Positions 47,234-56,722 of a stretch of 64,000 nucleotides of DNA are shown here, one piece after another. The translations under genes were made by a program, and so were the position numbers. The notes beneath the pieces are model-generated. The model was not told the DNA's origin and searched no databases. It saw nothing but the letters and a program-made list of their open reading frames with translations. This DNA comes from Winogradskyella sp. J14-2 (GTDB lineage Bacteria > Bacteroidota > Bacteroidia > Flavobacteriales > Flavobacteriaceae). Numbering within the stretch: the stretch's first letter is position 1; each line of letters begins with the position of its first letter. The DNA lies in contig NZ_CP019388.1 in assembly GCF_001971725.1 (NCBI RefSeq), positions 1,674,001 through 1,738,000 of the forward strand, in the 5' to 3' direction.

Positions 47234-48679
47234 TTAAAATTTATCTTTCCAATTATTAAGTTCTTTCAGTAATTGCTGAACTAATTCTGGGTTTTTACCA
47301 GAAATATCATCCAATTCTGAGGGGTCTTTTCGTAAATCATAAAGTTCTGTCCTACCTTCTTGGTACCAATTGATAAGTTTATAATTACCTTTTCTAATAG
47401 CAGATGACCTGGTGTCTCCAGTATTTACAGGTCTTGCTTTAGATGAATGCCAAAACACGGTTCTACCTGTCCATTTTTCTTTGTTTTGAAGAATTGGCAA
47501 AAAGCTTTTTCCGTTGGTTTGTAAATCCATTTTAGCTGTAATATCTAAAACCGTTGGAAACACATCCATCAACATTACCAATGATTCATCATCAGTTTTT
47601 GGTTGAAATTTTCCGTTCCATTTTACCATTAACGGCACTTTTATACCACCATCATACAACCAACCCTTTCCGGCACGTAGCGGATAGTTTGATGTTGCTA
47701 ACTGTCGTTGTTTTGTACCATCGTTTGATAATCCTCCATGGTCTGATGAAAACACGATAATCGTGTTATCATCAATATTCAAGTCCTTGAGCAGTTGTAA
47801 TAGCTTTCCAACATTTTCATCCATCGTTTCTACCATTGCTGCATACTTAGGATGGTCTTGACGCATTTTAGTACGACCTGTTCCTTCCTTTATATATTCT
47901 GGTTGATTTCCGAAGTCAAAATTTTTGATTTCGGTTTTGTTTCGAGCAATATCTTTTTCTTTAGCCTCCAAAGGTTGATGCACTGCATAAAAGGAAAACA
48001 TCGCCATAAACGGTTTGTTTTTGTCTGCGTTTCTAATGTATTTAGCGACATTATCAGTCATCACGTCCATTAAATAATCACCTTCTTTACTTACTGAATC
48101 AACATCTGGAATTGGTTTTTTCTTGGTCTTCCCATTTCGCTTCAGTTCATTAAAAGGATATAGAAAACTAATTGGCGAACCTGCATGCCCAGCAGCAAAA
48201 CTGTAGTCGTAACCAAAATCTTTTAAACTTTGTTCATCTCCTAAATGCCATTTCCCAAAGTAAGCGGTTTGGTAACCTAAAGCTTTAATATTCTTAATAA
48301 AGTTTTTTTGATCAGGAACATTATTCATTTCAAAACCATCATCTGGCACATCCCCATTTTGCACTGGGTAATTGCCTGTCATCATCGCATATCGTGATGG
48401 TACACAGCGCGGATAATTGGCATACGCATTATTAAACACAACCGATTGTTTTGCCAACGCATCAATATTTGGTGTTTGATAAATCTGGCTACCATTCATA
48501 CTTAAATCGTGAAAACCTAAATCGTCTACATAAATAATGAGAATATTAGGTTTTGCCTCATTTGAATCTGAAACCGAAGCTGAATATGATTGTTGTGTCG
48601 CTTGTTTTGGTTTACAACCAAAGATTAAGCTACAAAGCACTAATGCGATTATTGGATATGATTTTAAGATCTTGTGCAT
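47234..48679 (-). CDS. Sulfatase (S1 family), lipoprotein, paralogue of the 51914-53362 gene
   Basis: A 481-residue sulfatase with lipobox (IFGC, Cys22) and the formylglycine site Cys92-V-P-S-R (YPRCVPSRYAMMTG). Metal-site residues are VDDLG at the N-terminus and SSDHGGLSNDG in the middle; FGKWHLG is conserved. It closely matches the sulfatase at 51914-53362: both have YPRC-x-PSRY, DHGGLSNDG, PLRAGKGWLY and DVFPT in the same order, so they arose by duplication inside the operon. Different positions on the same sugar are a reasonable guess. One base separates it from the genes on each side. Confidence 0.93.
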   Translation of the reverse strand: MHKILKSYPIIALVLCSLIFGCKPKQATQQSYSASVSDSNEAKPNILIIYVDDLGFHDLSMNGSQIYQTPNIDALAKQSVVFNNAYANYPRCVPSRYAMMTGNYPVQNGDVPDDGFEMNNVPDQKNFIKNIKALGYQTAYFGKWHLGDEQSLKDFGYDYSFAAGHAGSPISFLYPFNELKRNGKTKKKPIPDVDSVSKEGDYLMDVMTDNVAKYIRNADKNKPFMAMFSFYAVHQPLEAKEKDIARNKTEIKNFDFGNQPEYIKEGTGRTKMRQDHPKYAAMVETMDENVGKLLQLLKDLNIDDNTIIVFSSDHGGLSNDGTKQRQLATSNYPLRAGKGWLYDGGIKVPLMVKWNGKFQPKTDDESLVMLMDVFPTVLDITAKMDLQTNGKSFLPILQNKEKWTGRTVFWHSSKARPVNTGDTRSSAIRKGNYKLINWYQEGRTELYDLRKDPSELDDISGKNPELVQQLLKELNNWKDKF

Positions 48680-48680
48680 A

Positions 48681-50099
48681 TTATTGTTTGATATAGTCTG
48701 GATTTAGTTGTGGTTTTTCGTAGCCAGTTTCTGTTTTCCACTGTTGCAATCTTGCTTTTAATTTATCTATTTCGGCAGGATAGTTGTTTGACACCTCTTT
48801 AGTTTCATAAGGGTCGTTGTTCAAATTATACAAAGTAAAGTTGTTTGTTTCCACATCTTCTGTCATTTTAAAACCATCCATTTGTATCACATTCACCCAA
48901 CTTGAAGCAAACTCCTGTCTTTTTTCGTTCCAACGTGCATAGTTGGTGTATTGCCAAACCAATGCATCGCGTTTAGTTTCCGAAGTTATTCCTAATAAAA
49001 CAGGTGAAATGTCTTCACCATCCAAAACATAGTCTTTTGGTTTTGAGGTATTCGTCAATCCTAAAAGTGTTGGATAAATATCAACATGAATTATAGGTTC
49101 ATTAGACCTTGAGCCAGCCTTAATCTTATTTTTCCATTTGAAAATATATGGTACTCGAATGCCTCCTTCTAAAGTTTGACCTTTTACACCTTTGTATGGT
49201 TGATTGAAGATATTACTTTCGGTTTTGTAGTGACCGTTATCGCTTGTAAACACAATAATAGTATCGTCTTCCAACCCTAAATCGTTTAAAGTTTTTAATA
49301 ATTGACCAACACTTTCATCAAGACTTTTAATCATGGCTAAAACCTTAATTTCGTCTTTACCGACTATGGAATTATTTTTTAATTTATTTTTGAAATATGC
49401 CAAATATTCTGCTTTGGGCTCTAAAGGTTTATGTACTAAATAATAAGGTACATAAGCGAAGAAAGGTTTGTTTTCTGAAGACGCTTTTTTTATAAAATTG
49501 ATGGTTTTATCAGTAATCACATCTGCGGAATATTGTGTGTTATCCAAATCTTCTTGTTGTGGTGAGGTTTTGAAATTATAGTGTCCCGTAATTTCATAAC
49601 CTTCATCAAATCCTTGATTTTGGATTTGTAAATCGTTTTTTCCTAAATGCCATTTCCCATATGCTGAAGTTGTATAATTGCTGGTTTTTAAAGCTTCGGC
49701 AATGGTGATTTTATCTAAATTTAATCCTGCACCAGAACCCTTAACTCTATTGATTTCTGGTGGTAAAAAGCGCATCGCTTCCAATGTTTTTTTATCGGTT
49801 TTGTAACGATCTGCCACACGATACACTTTATGTCTTGGCACATATTGTCCTGATAAAATAGACGCTCGCGATGGTGCGCAAGTAGGATCGTTAGAATAAC
49901 CATTAGTAAAATGCATACCTTCAAAAAACAGTTTATCTATATTTGGCGATTCTACCAAAGCATTACCGTTAGAATTTAAGGCATTGATACCTAAATCGTC
50001 TGCCAAAATAAAAACGATATTGGGTTTTTTAGTCAGTTCTTGTCCTTTTACAAGAAAAGAAGTCGCTAGATATGCTATGAGTATTATTGTCTTATTCAT
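48681..50099 (-). CDS. Sulfatase (S1 family)
   Basis: A roughly 472-residue exported sulfatase. The formylglycine site is C-A-P-S-R (DPTCAPSRASILSG), preceded by LADDLGIN with the metal-binding Asp pair; YGKWHLGK, FTSDNGH and GGIRVPYIFKW complete the family pattern. SDNGH replaces the more common SDHGG, a normal variant. The frame has ATGs at 50105 and 50099; the second gives the better signal peptide and a smaller overlap with GH29. The start overlaps the end of the fucosidase gene by 8 bases, so the two are coupled. Confidence 0.92.
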   Translation of the reverse strand: MNKTIILIAYLATSFLVKGQELTKKPNIVFILADDLGINALNSNGNALVESPNIDKLFFEGMHFTNGYSNDPTCAPSRASILSGQYVPRHKVYRVADRYKTDKKTLEAMRFLPPEINRVKGSGAGLNLDKITIAEALKTSNYTTSAYGKWHLGKNDLQIQNQGFDEGYEITGHYNFKTSPQQEDLDNTQYSADVITDKTINFIKKASSENKPFFAYVPYYLVHKPLEPKAEYLAYFKNKLKNNSIVGKDEIKVLAMIKSLDESVGQLLKTLNDLGLEDDTIIVFTSDNGHYKTESNIFNQPYKGVKGQTLEGGIRVPYIFKWKNKIKAGSRSNEPIIHVDIYPTLLGLTNTSKPKDYVLDGEDISPVLLGITSETKRDALVWQYTNYARWNEKRQEFASSWVNVIQMDGFKMTEDVETNNFTLYNLNNDPYETKEVSNNYPAEIDKLKARLQQWKTETGYEKPQLNPDYIKQ

Positions 50100-51891
50100 A
50101 CACATTAAAAGCTGTAATTTGAATCACTCTCGTCTTTTTTGTGGGTTTTAATCGGATACCATAAATAGCATCGCCATTAAGTTTAATTCTTAAACCTTCA
50201 CCAATGGTTTTACCTTTATAAATGGTATTCCAAATACCACTTTTATCTTTAGCTTCAATGAAAAACTCGCGTACACAATGCGAACGCATATTCTCACTTA
50301 ATAATATGGTTTTTATGTTTTTAGCAGATTTGAAACCTAAAGTTAAACTTGGATTTTTATCTTCTTTTGAAGGTTCCCACCAAGATTTTAAGTGAATGCC
50401 TTCACTAAATACATTACCTTTTGTATTATAGATAAATTCTGGTTTGTTTTTCGCTTTTGCGAAAGTCGAAGCGCTGACATCAAACTCTTTTTTGGTTACC
50501 GGAATAGCTTTCCATGTTTCAATACTTTCAAAATTCGATGGGTTTTCAGCTAAAGTCAGTTCTACGATGTTATCAAGATTTTTGTGGAAATCCTCTTTAT
50601 TAAAATGAAGCAATAACTTTCCATTTTTTATTTCATGATTTTTGAATCCAGCCGTGATACCTTCCGAAGATAAGATTTCCATAGGAAGCATCGGTAATTC
50701 AATGGTTGCACCTGTATTAGTTGCCAATTGTTGTAATACGTGGATATAAAGTTTGTTAACAACTTGTGTTGAGGCACCATAATCGCCACCAATATAAATT
50801 CCACGACGCGTATTTTTTATGGTGTTTCCGTATTGTTTTATCCATTCACCTACTTTTAAAGCTTCTTCAGCTTCTTTTTCAACGAATTCGCCTTTACCAT
50901 TTGGACCTAAATTCAACAGTAAATTACCACCATTTCCTGCCACTTGAATAAGCATACTTAAAACCGTTTCATAAGGTTTTATTGGTCCCTTTGGACTGTA
51001 CAACCATTTGTCGGTCATGGTCAAACAGGCTTCCCAATAGCGATGATGATTCACTGGGCCGAGACTTTGCTCTGGTGTATCGTAATCACCTCTATCCTCT
51101 AATGGCCAACCAAATCCTGTTCTAGCATTGCTTAAAATTCCTGGTTGCCATTTTTTCATATCTTTTAAAATATGATAGGAATCCCATTGCCAGTATTTGG
51201 TTGCTAAATGATCCCAAAACACACCATCAATTCTACCATATTCAGTAAACAATTGCTCAATGTGTTCCTTCATATATGGTAGATAATTTTCATAATGGTT
51301 CTCACGAAGATTATCTGGATGCGTCCAATCGGGTTGTGAATAATACCAAAACAATTTAACACCAGCATTGTGTGCAGCATCTGCCAACTCCTTACAAATA
51401 TCACGACCAAAAGGTGTATTCATAATGTCATAATCAGTGTTTTTTGCATTGAAAAATGCAAATCCGTCATGATGTTTTGCGGTAAACACAATATATTCTG
51501 CACCCCAATCTTTAACTTGTTGCATCCATTTGTCTGCATCAAAATTTTTGGGGTTGAATTTTTTGTAGAGATTATCATAAACTTCAGTATCCACACCTTT
51601 GGTTGAAGGTTTTCCAGCACCAGGACGTTCGCCATGTCTTCCCCAACTTAATACATTAGTTTTTAATAAAGTTGGTCCCCAATGTACAAAGATGCCAAGC
51701 TTTGCATCTTTGAACCATTTCATATCGGATTCGGTGGCGTATAACTCTGTTTGTTGTTCTGCGGTAACATACATGGTAGCATCCTTTGCAGGAAACTGCC
51801 ATTGGTCTTTGTAATTTGATTTCTTGTTTTGAGCACAAGCACATATGGTTACAAAAACCCACAAGATTGTAATTTTTAATTGTTTTAGCAT
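50092..51891 (-). CDS. Alpha-L-fucosidase, GH29 family
   Basis: A 599-residue exported enzyme, possibly lipidated (ICAC near residue 20). The GH29 barrel shows WFKDAKLGIFVHWG, the signature KHHDGFAFF (about 139-147), FWYYSQPDWTHP and the probable nucleophile Asp227 in IDGVFWDHL. AGNGGNLLLNLGP is also typical. The C-terminal 90 residues form a discoidin-like domain (LGFKSAKNIKTILLSENM). It releases terminal alpha-linked L-fucose, probably after the neighbouring sulfatases have exposed it. It is the second gene after the internal promoter and overlaps the next sulfatase gene. Confidence 0.93.
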   Translation of the reverse strand: MLKQLKITILWVFVTICACAQNKKSNYKDQWQFPAKDATMYVTAEQQTELYATESDMKWFKDAKLGIFVHWGPTLLKTNVLSWGRHGERPGAGKPSTKGVDTEVYDNLYKKFNPKNFDADKWMQQVKDWGAEYIVFTAKHHDGFAFFNAKNTDYDIMNTPFGRDICKELADAAHNAGVKLFWYYSQPDWTHPDNLRENHYENYLPYMKEHIEQLFTEYGRIDGVFWDHLATKYWQWDSYHILKDMKKWQPGILSNARTGFGWPLEDRGDYDTPEQSLGPVNHHRYWEACLTMTDKWLYSPKGPIKPYETVLSMLIQVAGNGGNLLLNLGPNGKGEFVEKEAEEALKVGEWIKQYGNTIKNTRRGIYIGGDYGASTQVVNKLYIHVLQQLATNTGATIELPMLPMEILSSEGITAGFKNHEIKNGKLLLHFNKEDFHKNLDNIVELTLAENPSNFESIETWKAIPVTKKEFDVSASTFAKAKNKPEFIYNTKGNVFSEGIHLKSWWEPSKEDKNPSLTLGFKSAKNIKTILLSENMRSHCVREFFIEAKDKSGIWNTIYKGKTIGEGLRIKLNGDAIYGIRLKPTKKTRVIQITAFNVYE

Positions 51892-51913
51892 TAAACTAAA
51901 TTCTCCTCTTTAT

Positions 51914-53362
51914 TTAGTTCTTCTTTTTATTCTTTCCTTGACCCTTATTGCCCCTTTTGTTTTTCTTACCAACATTCAAACGCTCTGGCACGAGGTATTC
52001 CTTTTTCCAATCTTTTAACAACTCTAGCATTTGTTCTACTTTTACTGGTTCTTTTTCGGCTAGGTTATTTTCTTCTGAAATGTCTTCCTTTAGATTATAA
52101 AGTTCGAGGGATTTAGTTTCTAGATATTGAACCAATTTATAATCGCCAGAACGGACTACAGCCATTTTACTGTCTCCAGTACTGTGAGGTCTTGCTTTTT
52201 TTGAAATCCAAAATACGGTTCTGTCTTTCCAGTTGTCTTTTTCTTTTAAAACTGATGCATAGCTTTGTCCGTCAACACCTTCAACCTTTTTATTTACAGC
52301 CAACTCTAGTAATGTTGGAAATACATCCATCCCTAAAACGATAGAATCATCATCTACACGAGGTTTTAAGTGATTGTCCCATTTTACAAATAATGGTACA
52401 CGAATACCCCCTTCGTACAACCAACCTTTTCCTGCACGAAGTGGAATGTTAGTTGTAGCTAAATGACGCTCACCTTTGTGACCATCGTTTGACAGACCTC
52501 CATGATCTGAAGAAAATACAATAATGGTATTTTGATCGATTCCTAAATCTTTAAGCGTGTACAATAATTTACCAACATTCTCATCGACATTCTCAACCAT
52601 TCCTGCGTAAGCTGCATCATCTTGACGCATTTTACGACGTCCTTCACCTTCATTGATATACTCTGGTGTGTCTCCAAAATCTATAGATTTTAGCTGCTCC
52701 TTGTTACGAGCTTCATCTTCTGGTTTTGCTTCAATTGGTGTATGTACCGAATAATATGCCAAAACAGCTAAAAACGGTTGCTCTTTTGGGTTGTTTTTAA
52801 TAAACTCTATGGTGGCAGAGGTCATCATATCGCTAATGTAATCCCCTTCTTTACCATCTTCCACTACATCTGGCACATCATATTTCGCTGGCTTACCATT
52901 TTTTTGGATATTAAAAGGATAAAAACGTGAGCCAACACCACCAGCTTCACCTGCAGCATAAGTATGTTCGAACCCGAAATTTTTTGGTGTACTCAGCCCT
53001 TTACCTAAATGCCATTTTCCAACATAAGAGGTATTGTAACCTGCATTTTTAAATTGTTTGATAAAGTTTTTGTCTTCAGGAATGGCTCCTAGGTTGCCTT
53101 TATTTTCATTGACTGGATAAGTACCAGTAATCATTCCGTAACGCGAAGGTGTACAGCGTGGATAACTACTATAAGCATTGGTGAAGTTAACCGATTTGTT
53201 TGCCAACGCATCAATATTTGGCGTGTTGTACAACTCCGACCCTGTGATGCTTAAATCATGATAACCTAAATCATCGGTATGGATGATTAAGATGTTTGGT
53301 TTGTCTTGTCCAAAAACTCCCATTGTCAGACAAAATGCTAATAAAAACGTTATTTTTTTCAT
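51914..53362 (-). CDS. Sulfatase (S1 family) with basic C-terminal tail
   Basis: A 482-residue exported sulfatase: signal peptide ending VFGQ, HTDDLGYHD metal site, formylglycine site Cys70-T-P-S-R, SSDHGGLSNDG and PLRAGKGWLYEGG. It is the close paralogue of the sulfatase at 47234-48679. Unlike that gene it has no lipobox, and its last 17 residues are almost all Lys, Asn, Gly and Gln (KKNKRGNKGQGKNKKKN), a tail that could bind anionic glycans. It is the first gene after the internal terminator and carries a PUL motif 53 bases upstream, so it probably starts a second transcript. Confidence 0.92.
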   Translation of the reverse strand: MKKITFLLAFCLTMGVFGQDKPNILIIHTDDLGYHDLSITGSELYNTPNIDALANKSVNFTNAYSSYPRCTPSRYGMITGTYPVNENKGNLGAIPEDKNFIKQFKNAGYNTSYVGKWHLGKGLSTPKNFGFEHTYAAGEAGGVGSRFYPFNIQKNGKPAKYDVPDVVEDGKEGDYISDMMTSATIEFIKNNPKEQPFLAVLAYYSVHTPIEAKPEDEARNKEQLKSIDFGDTPEYINEGEGRRKMRQDDAAYAGMVENVDENVGKLLYTLKDLGIDQNTIIVFSSDHGGLSNDGHKGERHLATTNIPLRAGKGWLYEGGIRVPLFVKWDNHLKPRVDDDSIVLGMDVFPTLLELAVNKKVEGVDGQSYASVLKEKDNWKDRTVFWISKKARPHSTGDSKMAVVRSGDYKLVQYLETKSLELYNLKEDISEENNLAEKEPVKVEQMLELLKDWKKEYLVPERLNVGKKNKRGNKGQGKNKKKN

Positions 53363-53415
53363 GTGTTAATAATTGTTGTTGTCTATAATTTCATGTCATT
53401 AGACATGTATTTTTT

Positions 53416-53434
53416 GGTTTAGTTTAATTCAGAA
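53416..53434 (-). promoter_or_regulatory. PUL-associated motif before the second sulfatase operon
   Basis: GGTTTA-N7-TCAGAA on the plus strand, exactly the spacing seen before susC. A small inverted repeat CATGTC/GACATG (53392-53407) lies between it and the gene start. Confidence 0.45.
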
Positions 53435-53442
53435 ATTATGCC

Positions 53443-53470
53443 AAAAAAAGCGATAATAGAATATCGCTTT
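53443..53470 (-). terminator. Rho-independent terminator inside the PUL gene run
   Basis: Read on the minus strand, AAAGCGATA and TATCGCTTT form a 9-bp stem followed by a T run (A run at 53443-53449 on plus). It lies just after the sulfatase ending at 53478. Confidence 0.8.
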
Positions 53471-53477
53471 AAAAGTG

Positions 53478-55076
53478 TTACTGCGTTAAATGCGATTTGA
53501 GTTTTGCTTTCAAATCTTTTACCAAATCCTTATAATTTGAATCCTTAATTAAATTTCTTGTTTCTAAAGGATCTTTTTCATAATCGTACAGCTCCCTACC
53601 TACAATATTATCCTCTTTGTAAGGCATGTAACTCCTGTAATTGCTATCGTGCCATTCCGTATATCGATAACGTACGGTTCTTATACCATATCCCATTCGC
53701 GGACCTCTTCTATATTGGTGATAAGCATAATCCATACGAACTGTCGTTGAAGAATCACTATCTAATAGTGGCACTAATGACTTGCCATCGGTTTGTGAGC
53801 TTTGTGGCACATTAGCCAATTCAAAAACTGTAGGAAATAAATCCACAAGGTTTACTGGATGATGTGATTTTTGATTTTTCTCCACACCAGGGCCAGCAAA
53901 CATAAAAGGAATACGTGTGGCTTGCTCAAAGTTTGAATGTTTGCACCACTCGGTATGATCTCCTAAATGAAAACCATGATCTCCCCAAAGTACAATTACT
54001 GTATCGTCTAAAATCTTACGCTTTTCTAATTCATCTAATAGCTTACCTATTTGTGCATCTATATAAGAAACACATGCCATATATCCGTGGATCAACTCAC
54101 GTTGCTTAGCTTCTGGTAAAACATCTCCCTGACGTAATTTATTATCTATATCTGAAAAGGCACGTAATTCTCCAAAAGAATGAAAGGCAAATTTTGGTGT
54201 GCCTTTTGATAATTCTTGGAATTCAGCCAATTCAATTTCATTTCTATCGTACAGATCCCAGTATTTTTTCGGCGCTACAAATGGTAAATGTGGCTTTTGA
54301 TATCCAACGCCCAAAAACCAAGGTTTTCCTGTTTTTTCTAAATTTTCAAGTTGTTTTAAAGCTGTTTGAGTATATAATCCATCTTGATAAGCTGTATCGC
54401 TAACATCTGCACTTTCGGTTGAAGGTTTTAAACGCTTAAACACATAGGTTCTGATTTTCCCATTCTTAGTGATGCCTTTCTCTCTTGCCTCAGTTTCTAG
54501 TGCAGCCATTTGACGCTTTGTCTCAGGAGCTTGATAATAAGAAAACGCAGCTTCACCAGCGACTGGATCAAAATTATCTGGTAATTGATGTGGCATAGAC
54601 CAACTCTTACCATCATGTCCAGGTGCCGATGAGCCTTTATGATATATCTTGCCTACGGCTGTAGTTGCGTAACCTTGTGTAATGAGATACTCTGGCATTG
54701 ATATTAAATCTGAAGATTCTCTAAAATCGGTATGTAAATCCCAAACTTTTGTTCTATCTGGGTTAGCTCCTGTCATGACACTGGCACGTGAAGGACCACA
54801 CACTGCATATTGAACGTGAGCATTGGTAAATGTCATTCCCATTTTCGCCAAACGGTCAAAATTAGGTGTGTGCATTTGTGTTTCACCATAATTTGATAAT
54901 AATGGCTTTAAATCATCTACTGCTATGAAAAGAATGTTTTTCTTTTCACCATTCGGAATGGTTTCCGTTGTATTTGAAGTAGCTGAGTTGACATTTCTAG
55001 TAGTTGATCTCTGGGCATTGCATGCCATTAAAAATATAACAATTACTATTGATGCTATGGATAGTATTTTTTTCAT
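53478..55076 (-). CDS. Sulfatase (S1 family, iduronate-2-sulfatase-like), lipoprotein
   Basis: A 532-residue sulfatase with lipobox (LMAC, Cys19). It has the iduronate-2-sulfatase-like layout: AVDDLKPLLSNYGE, the formylglycine site Cys93-G-P-S-R in AVCGPSRASVMTGANPD, TKVWDLHTDFR, VGYQKPHLPFVAPKKYWDLY and LWGDHGFHLGDHTEWCKH. Members of this subgroup act on 2-O- or other sulfates of uronic acids, galactose or fucose, so the name does not fix the substrate. It follows the next sulfatase in the operon by 4 bases and is ended by a terminator. Confidence 0.92.
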   Translation of the reverse strand: MKKILSIASIVIVIFLMACNAQRSTTRNVNSATSNTTETIPNGEKKNILFIAVDDLKPLLSNYGETQMHTPNFDRLAKMGMTFTNAHVQYAVCGPSRASVMTGANPDRTKVWDLHTDFRESSDLISMPEYLITQGYATTAVGKIYHKGSSAPGHDGKSWSMPHQLPDNFDPVAGEAAFSYYQAPETKRQMAALETEAREKGITKNGKIRTYVFKRLKPSTESADVSDTAYQDGLYTQTALKQLENLEKTGKPWFLGVGYQKPHLPFVAPKKYWDLYDRNEIELAEFQELSKGTPKFAFHSFGELRAFSDIDNKLRQGDVLPEAKQRELIHGYMACVSYIDAQIGKLLDELEKRKILDDTVIVLWGDHGFHLGDHTEWCKHSNFEQATRIPFMFAGPGVEKNQKSHHPVNLVDLFPTVFELANVPQSSQTDGKSLVPLLDSDSSTTVRMDYAYHQYRRGPRMGYGIRTVRYRYTEWHDSNYRSYMPYKEDNIVGRELYDYEKDPLETRNLIKDSNYKDLVKDLKAKLKSHLTQ

Positions 55077-55080
55077 ATTG

Positions 55081-56721
55081 TTAATCAGATTTACCTGTTA
55101 GGACATCTTGTACAGAAGTTTCGTCATCTTTTTTGTCAACTATCGAGCCAAAATCAGTGTCGGTAATTTTCCTGAAATCTGCCAAGGATTTATCATTGCC
55201 AGATTCTTTCATTAATTCCTTTAGTTTTGACTTTAATTGTGAAAGCACGATTGCGTACTGTGGGTCATTGATAACATTATTCATTTGGTTAGGATCTTTC
55301 TCTAGATCATATAATTCCCAAACATCAATATTGTAATAGAAATGTGCCAAAGTATATTTCTGGGTTCTAATACCATAATGTGGCTGTACATGATGCCAAT
55401 ACGGGAATTCGTAATAATGGTAATACATGGCCTGCTCCCAATCTTTAGGTGTTTGCCCTTCTAAGATTGATTTAAAACTCTCACCTTGCATTTTTTGATC
55501 TGTATCAATATTGGCCAAATCCAATAGGGTTGGTGCAAAGTCAATATTTGTAATGATATCATCGTTAACGCTTTCCGCTTTAACCACTTTAGGATACCTT
55601 ACCATAAACGGCATACGTATAGATTCTTCATAGATAAACCTTTTATCAAAGAATCCGTGATCTCCCAAATAAAATCCCTGATCTGATGTTAATACAATAA
55701 TAGTATTGTCTGTTAAATTATTTTCATCCAAATATTTCAAAACACGACCAATATTATCGTCAACAGATTTCACACAAGCTAAATAATCCTTGATATATGT
55801 TTGGTATCTCCACTTTCTACCTTCTTCTGCGTTTAAGCCTTCTGGTTGCACTACTTCTCCTGGTTTTGCGCCATAAAATGCCCACTTAATTTTTTCTTTC
55901 CCTTTTAGGTTGGCTGGTTCTTCAAATTTCATATCTCTTCGAGAGAAATATTCCATTGTCATCTCAGTATTGCCCGCAGTTAGCTCTCTGCCTTTATAAT
56001 TGTCATTAAATGTTGATGGGTATGGCATTTCAATATTTTCCCAAAGTTGTTCGTACTTCTTATCAGGTTGCCATGGTCTGTGTGGTGCTTTAAACTGCAG
56101 AACCATTAAAAATGGATCGTCTTGTTTGCGCTCATTTTGCAACCAATCCATCGCAAAATCAGTACTCAAATTGGTTGAATAGCCTTTTACCTTTGTGTCC
56201 TTTCCATTAATGTTGTAAACCGGGTTCCAATAATGACCTTGTTGACCTGCAGAATTATGGTATTTAAAGACATCAAATCCTTGAGGTTCGGAACCTAAAT
56301 GCCATTTTCCGAAAAGGGAGGTTTGATAACCATTTTTTTGAAATTCTTGAGGGAATGTCCATTGAGTTTCATCAAATTTCCCTCCACTTTCATTTTTGTA
56401 GTAGCCATTAAGATTACTATAGTTACCTGTTAAAATGGCCGCACGTGAAGGTCCACAAATAGCATTGGTGCATAAAACATCTTGAAAGAGCATGCCTTCT
56501 TTGGCTATCCTATCAATATTTGGTGTTGGTGCTAAATCACTATATATACCACCATAAGCACTTATTGCCTGTGTGGTTAAATCATCTGCCATAATGTAGA
56601 TGATGTTTGGTTTTTGCACCTCTACTTGCTCTACAGTATTATAAGCTTGTTCCTTATTGGTTTCTTTACATGCAACTAAAAGGAATGTGCAAGCAAAACC
56701 TAATTTTAATGTCTTTAACAT
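55081..56721 (-). CDS. Sulfatase (S1 family), lipoprotein
   Basis: A 546-residue sulfatase with lipobox (LVAC, Cys18). Features are MADDLTTQAISAYGG, the formylglycine site Cys89-G-P-S-R (NAICGPSRAAILTGNY), FGKWHLGSEPQGFD, LQFKAPHRPWQPDKKYEQLW and TSDQGFYLGDHGFFDKR. The layout is that of the N-acetylglucosamine-6-sulfatase-like/S1_11-type group, though the true target here is unknown. It starts one base after GH3 and precedes another sulfatase by 4 bases. Confidence 0.92.
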   Translation of the reverse strand: MLKTLKLGFACTFLLVACKETNKEQAYNTVEQVEVQKPNIIYIMADDLTTQAISAYGGIYSDLAPTPNIDRIAKEGMLFQDVLCTNAICGPSRAAILTGNYSNLNGYYKNESGGKFDETQWTFPQEFQKNGYQTSLFGKWHLGSEPQGFDVFKYHNSAGQQGHYWNPVYNINGKDTKVKGYSTNLSTDFAMDWLQNERKQDDPFLMVLQFKAPHRPWQPDKKYEQLWENIEMPYPSTFNDNYKGRELTAGNTEMTMEYFSRRDMKFEEPANLKGKEKIKWAFYGAKPGEVVQPEGLNAEEGRKWRYQTYIKDYLACVKSVDDNIGRVLKYLDENNLTDNTIIVLTSDQGFYLGDHGFFDKRFIYEESIRMPFMVRYPKVVKAESVNDDIITNIDFAPTLLDLANIDTDQKMQGESFKSILEGQTPKDWEQAMYYHYYEFPYWHHVQPHYGIRTQKYTLAHFYYNIDVWELYDLEKDPNQMNNVINDPQYAIVLSQLKSKLKELMKESGNDKSLADFRKITDTDFGSIVDKKDDETSVQDVLTGKSD

Positions 56722-56722
56722 A

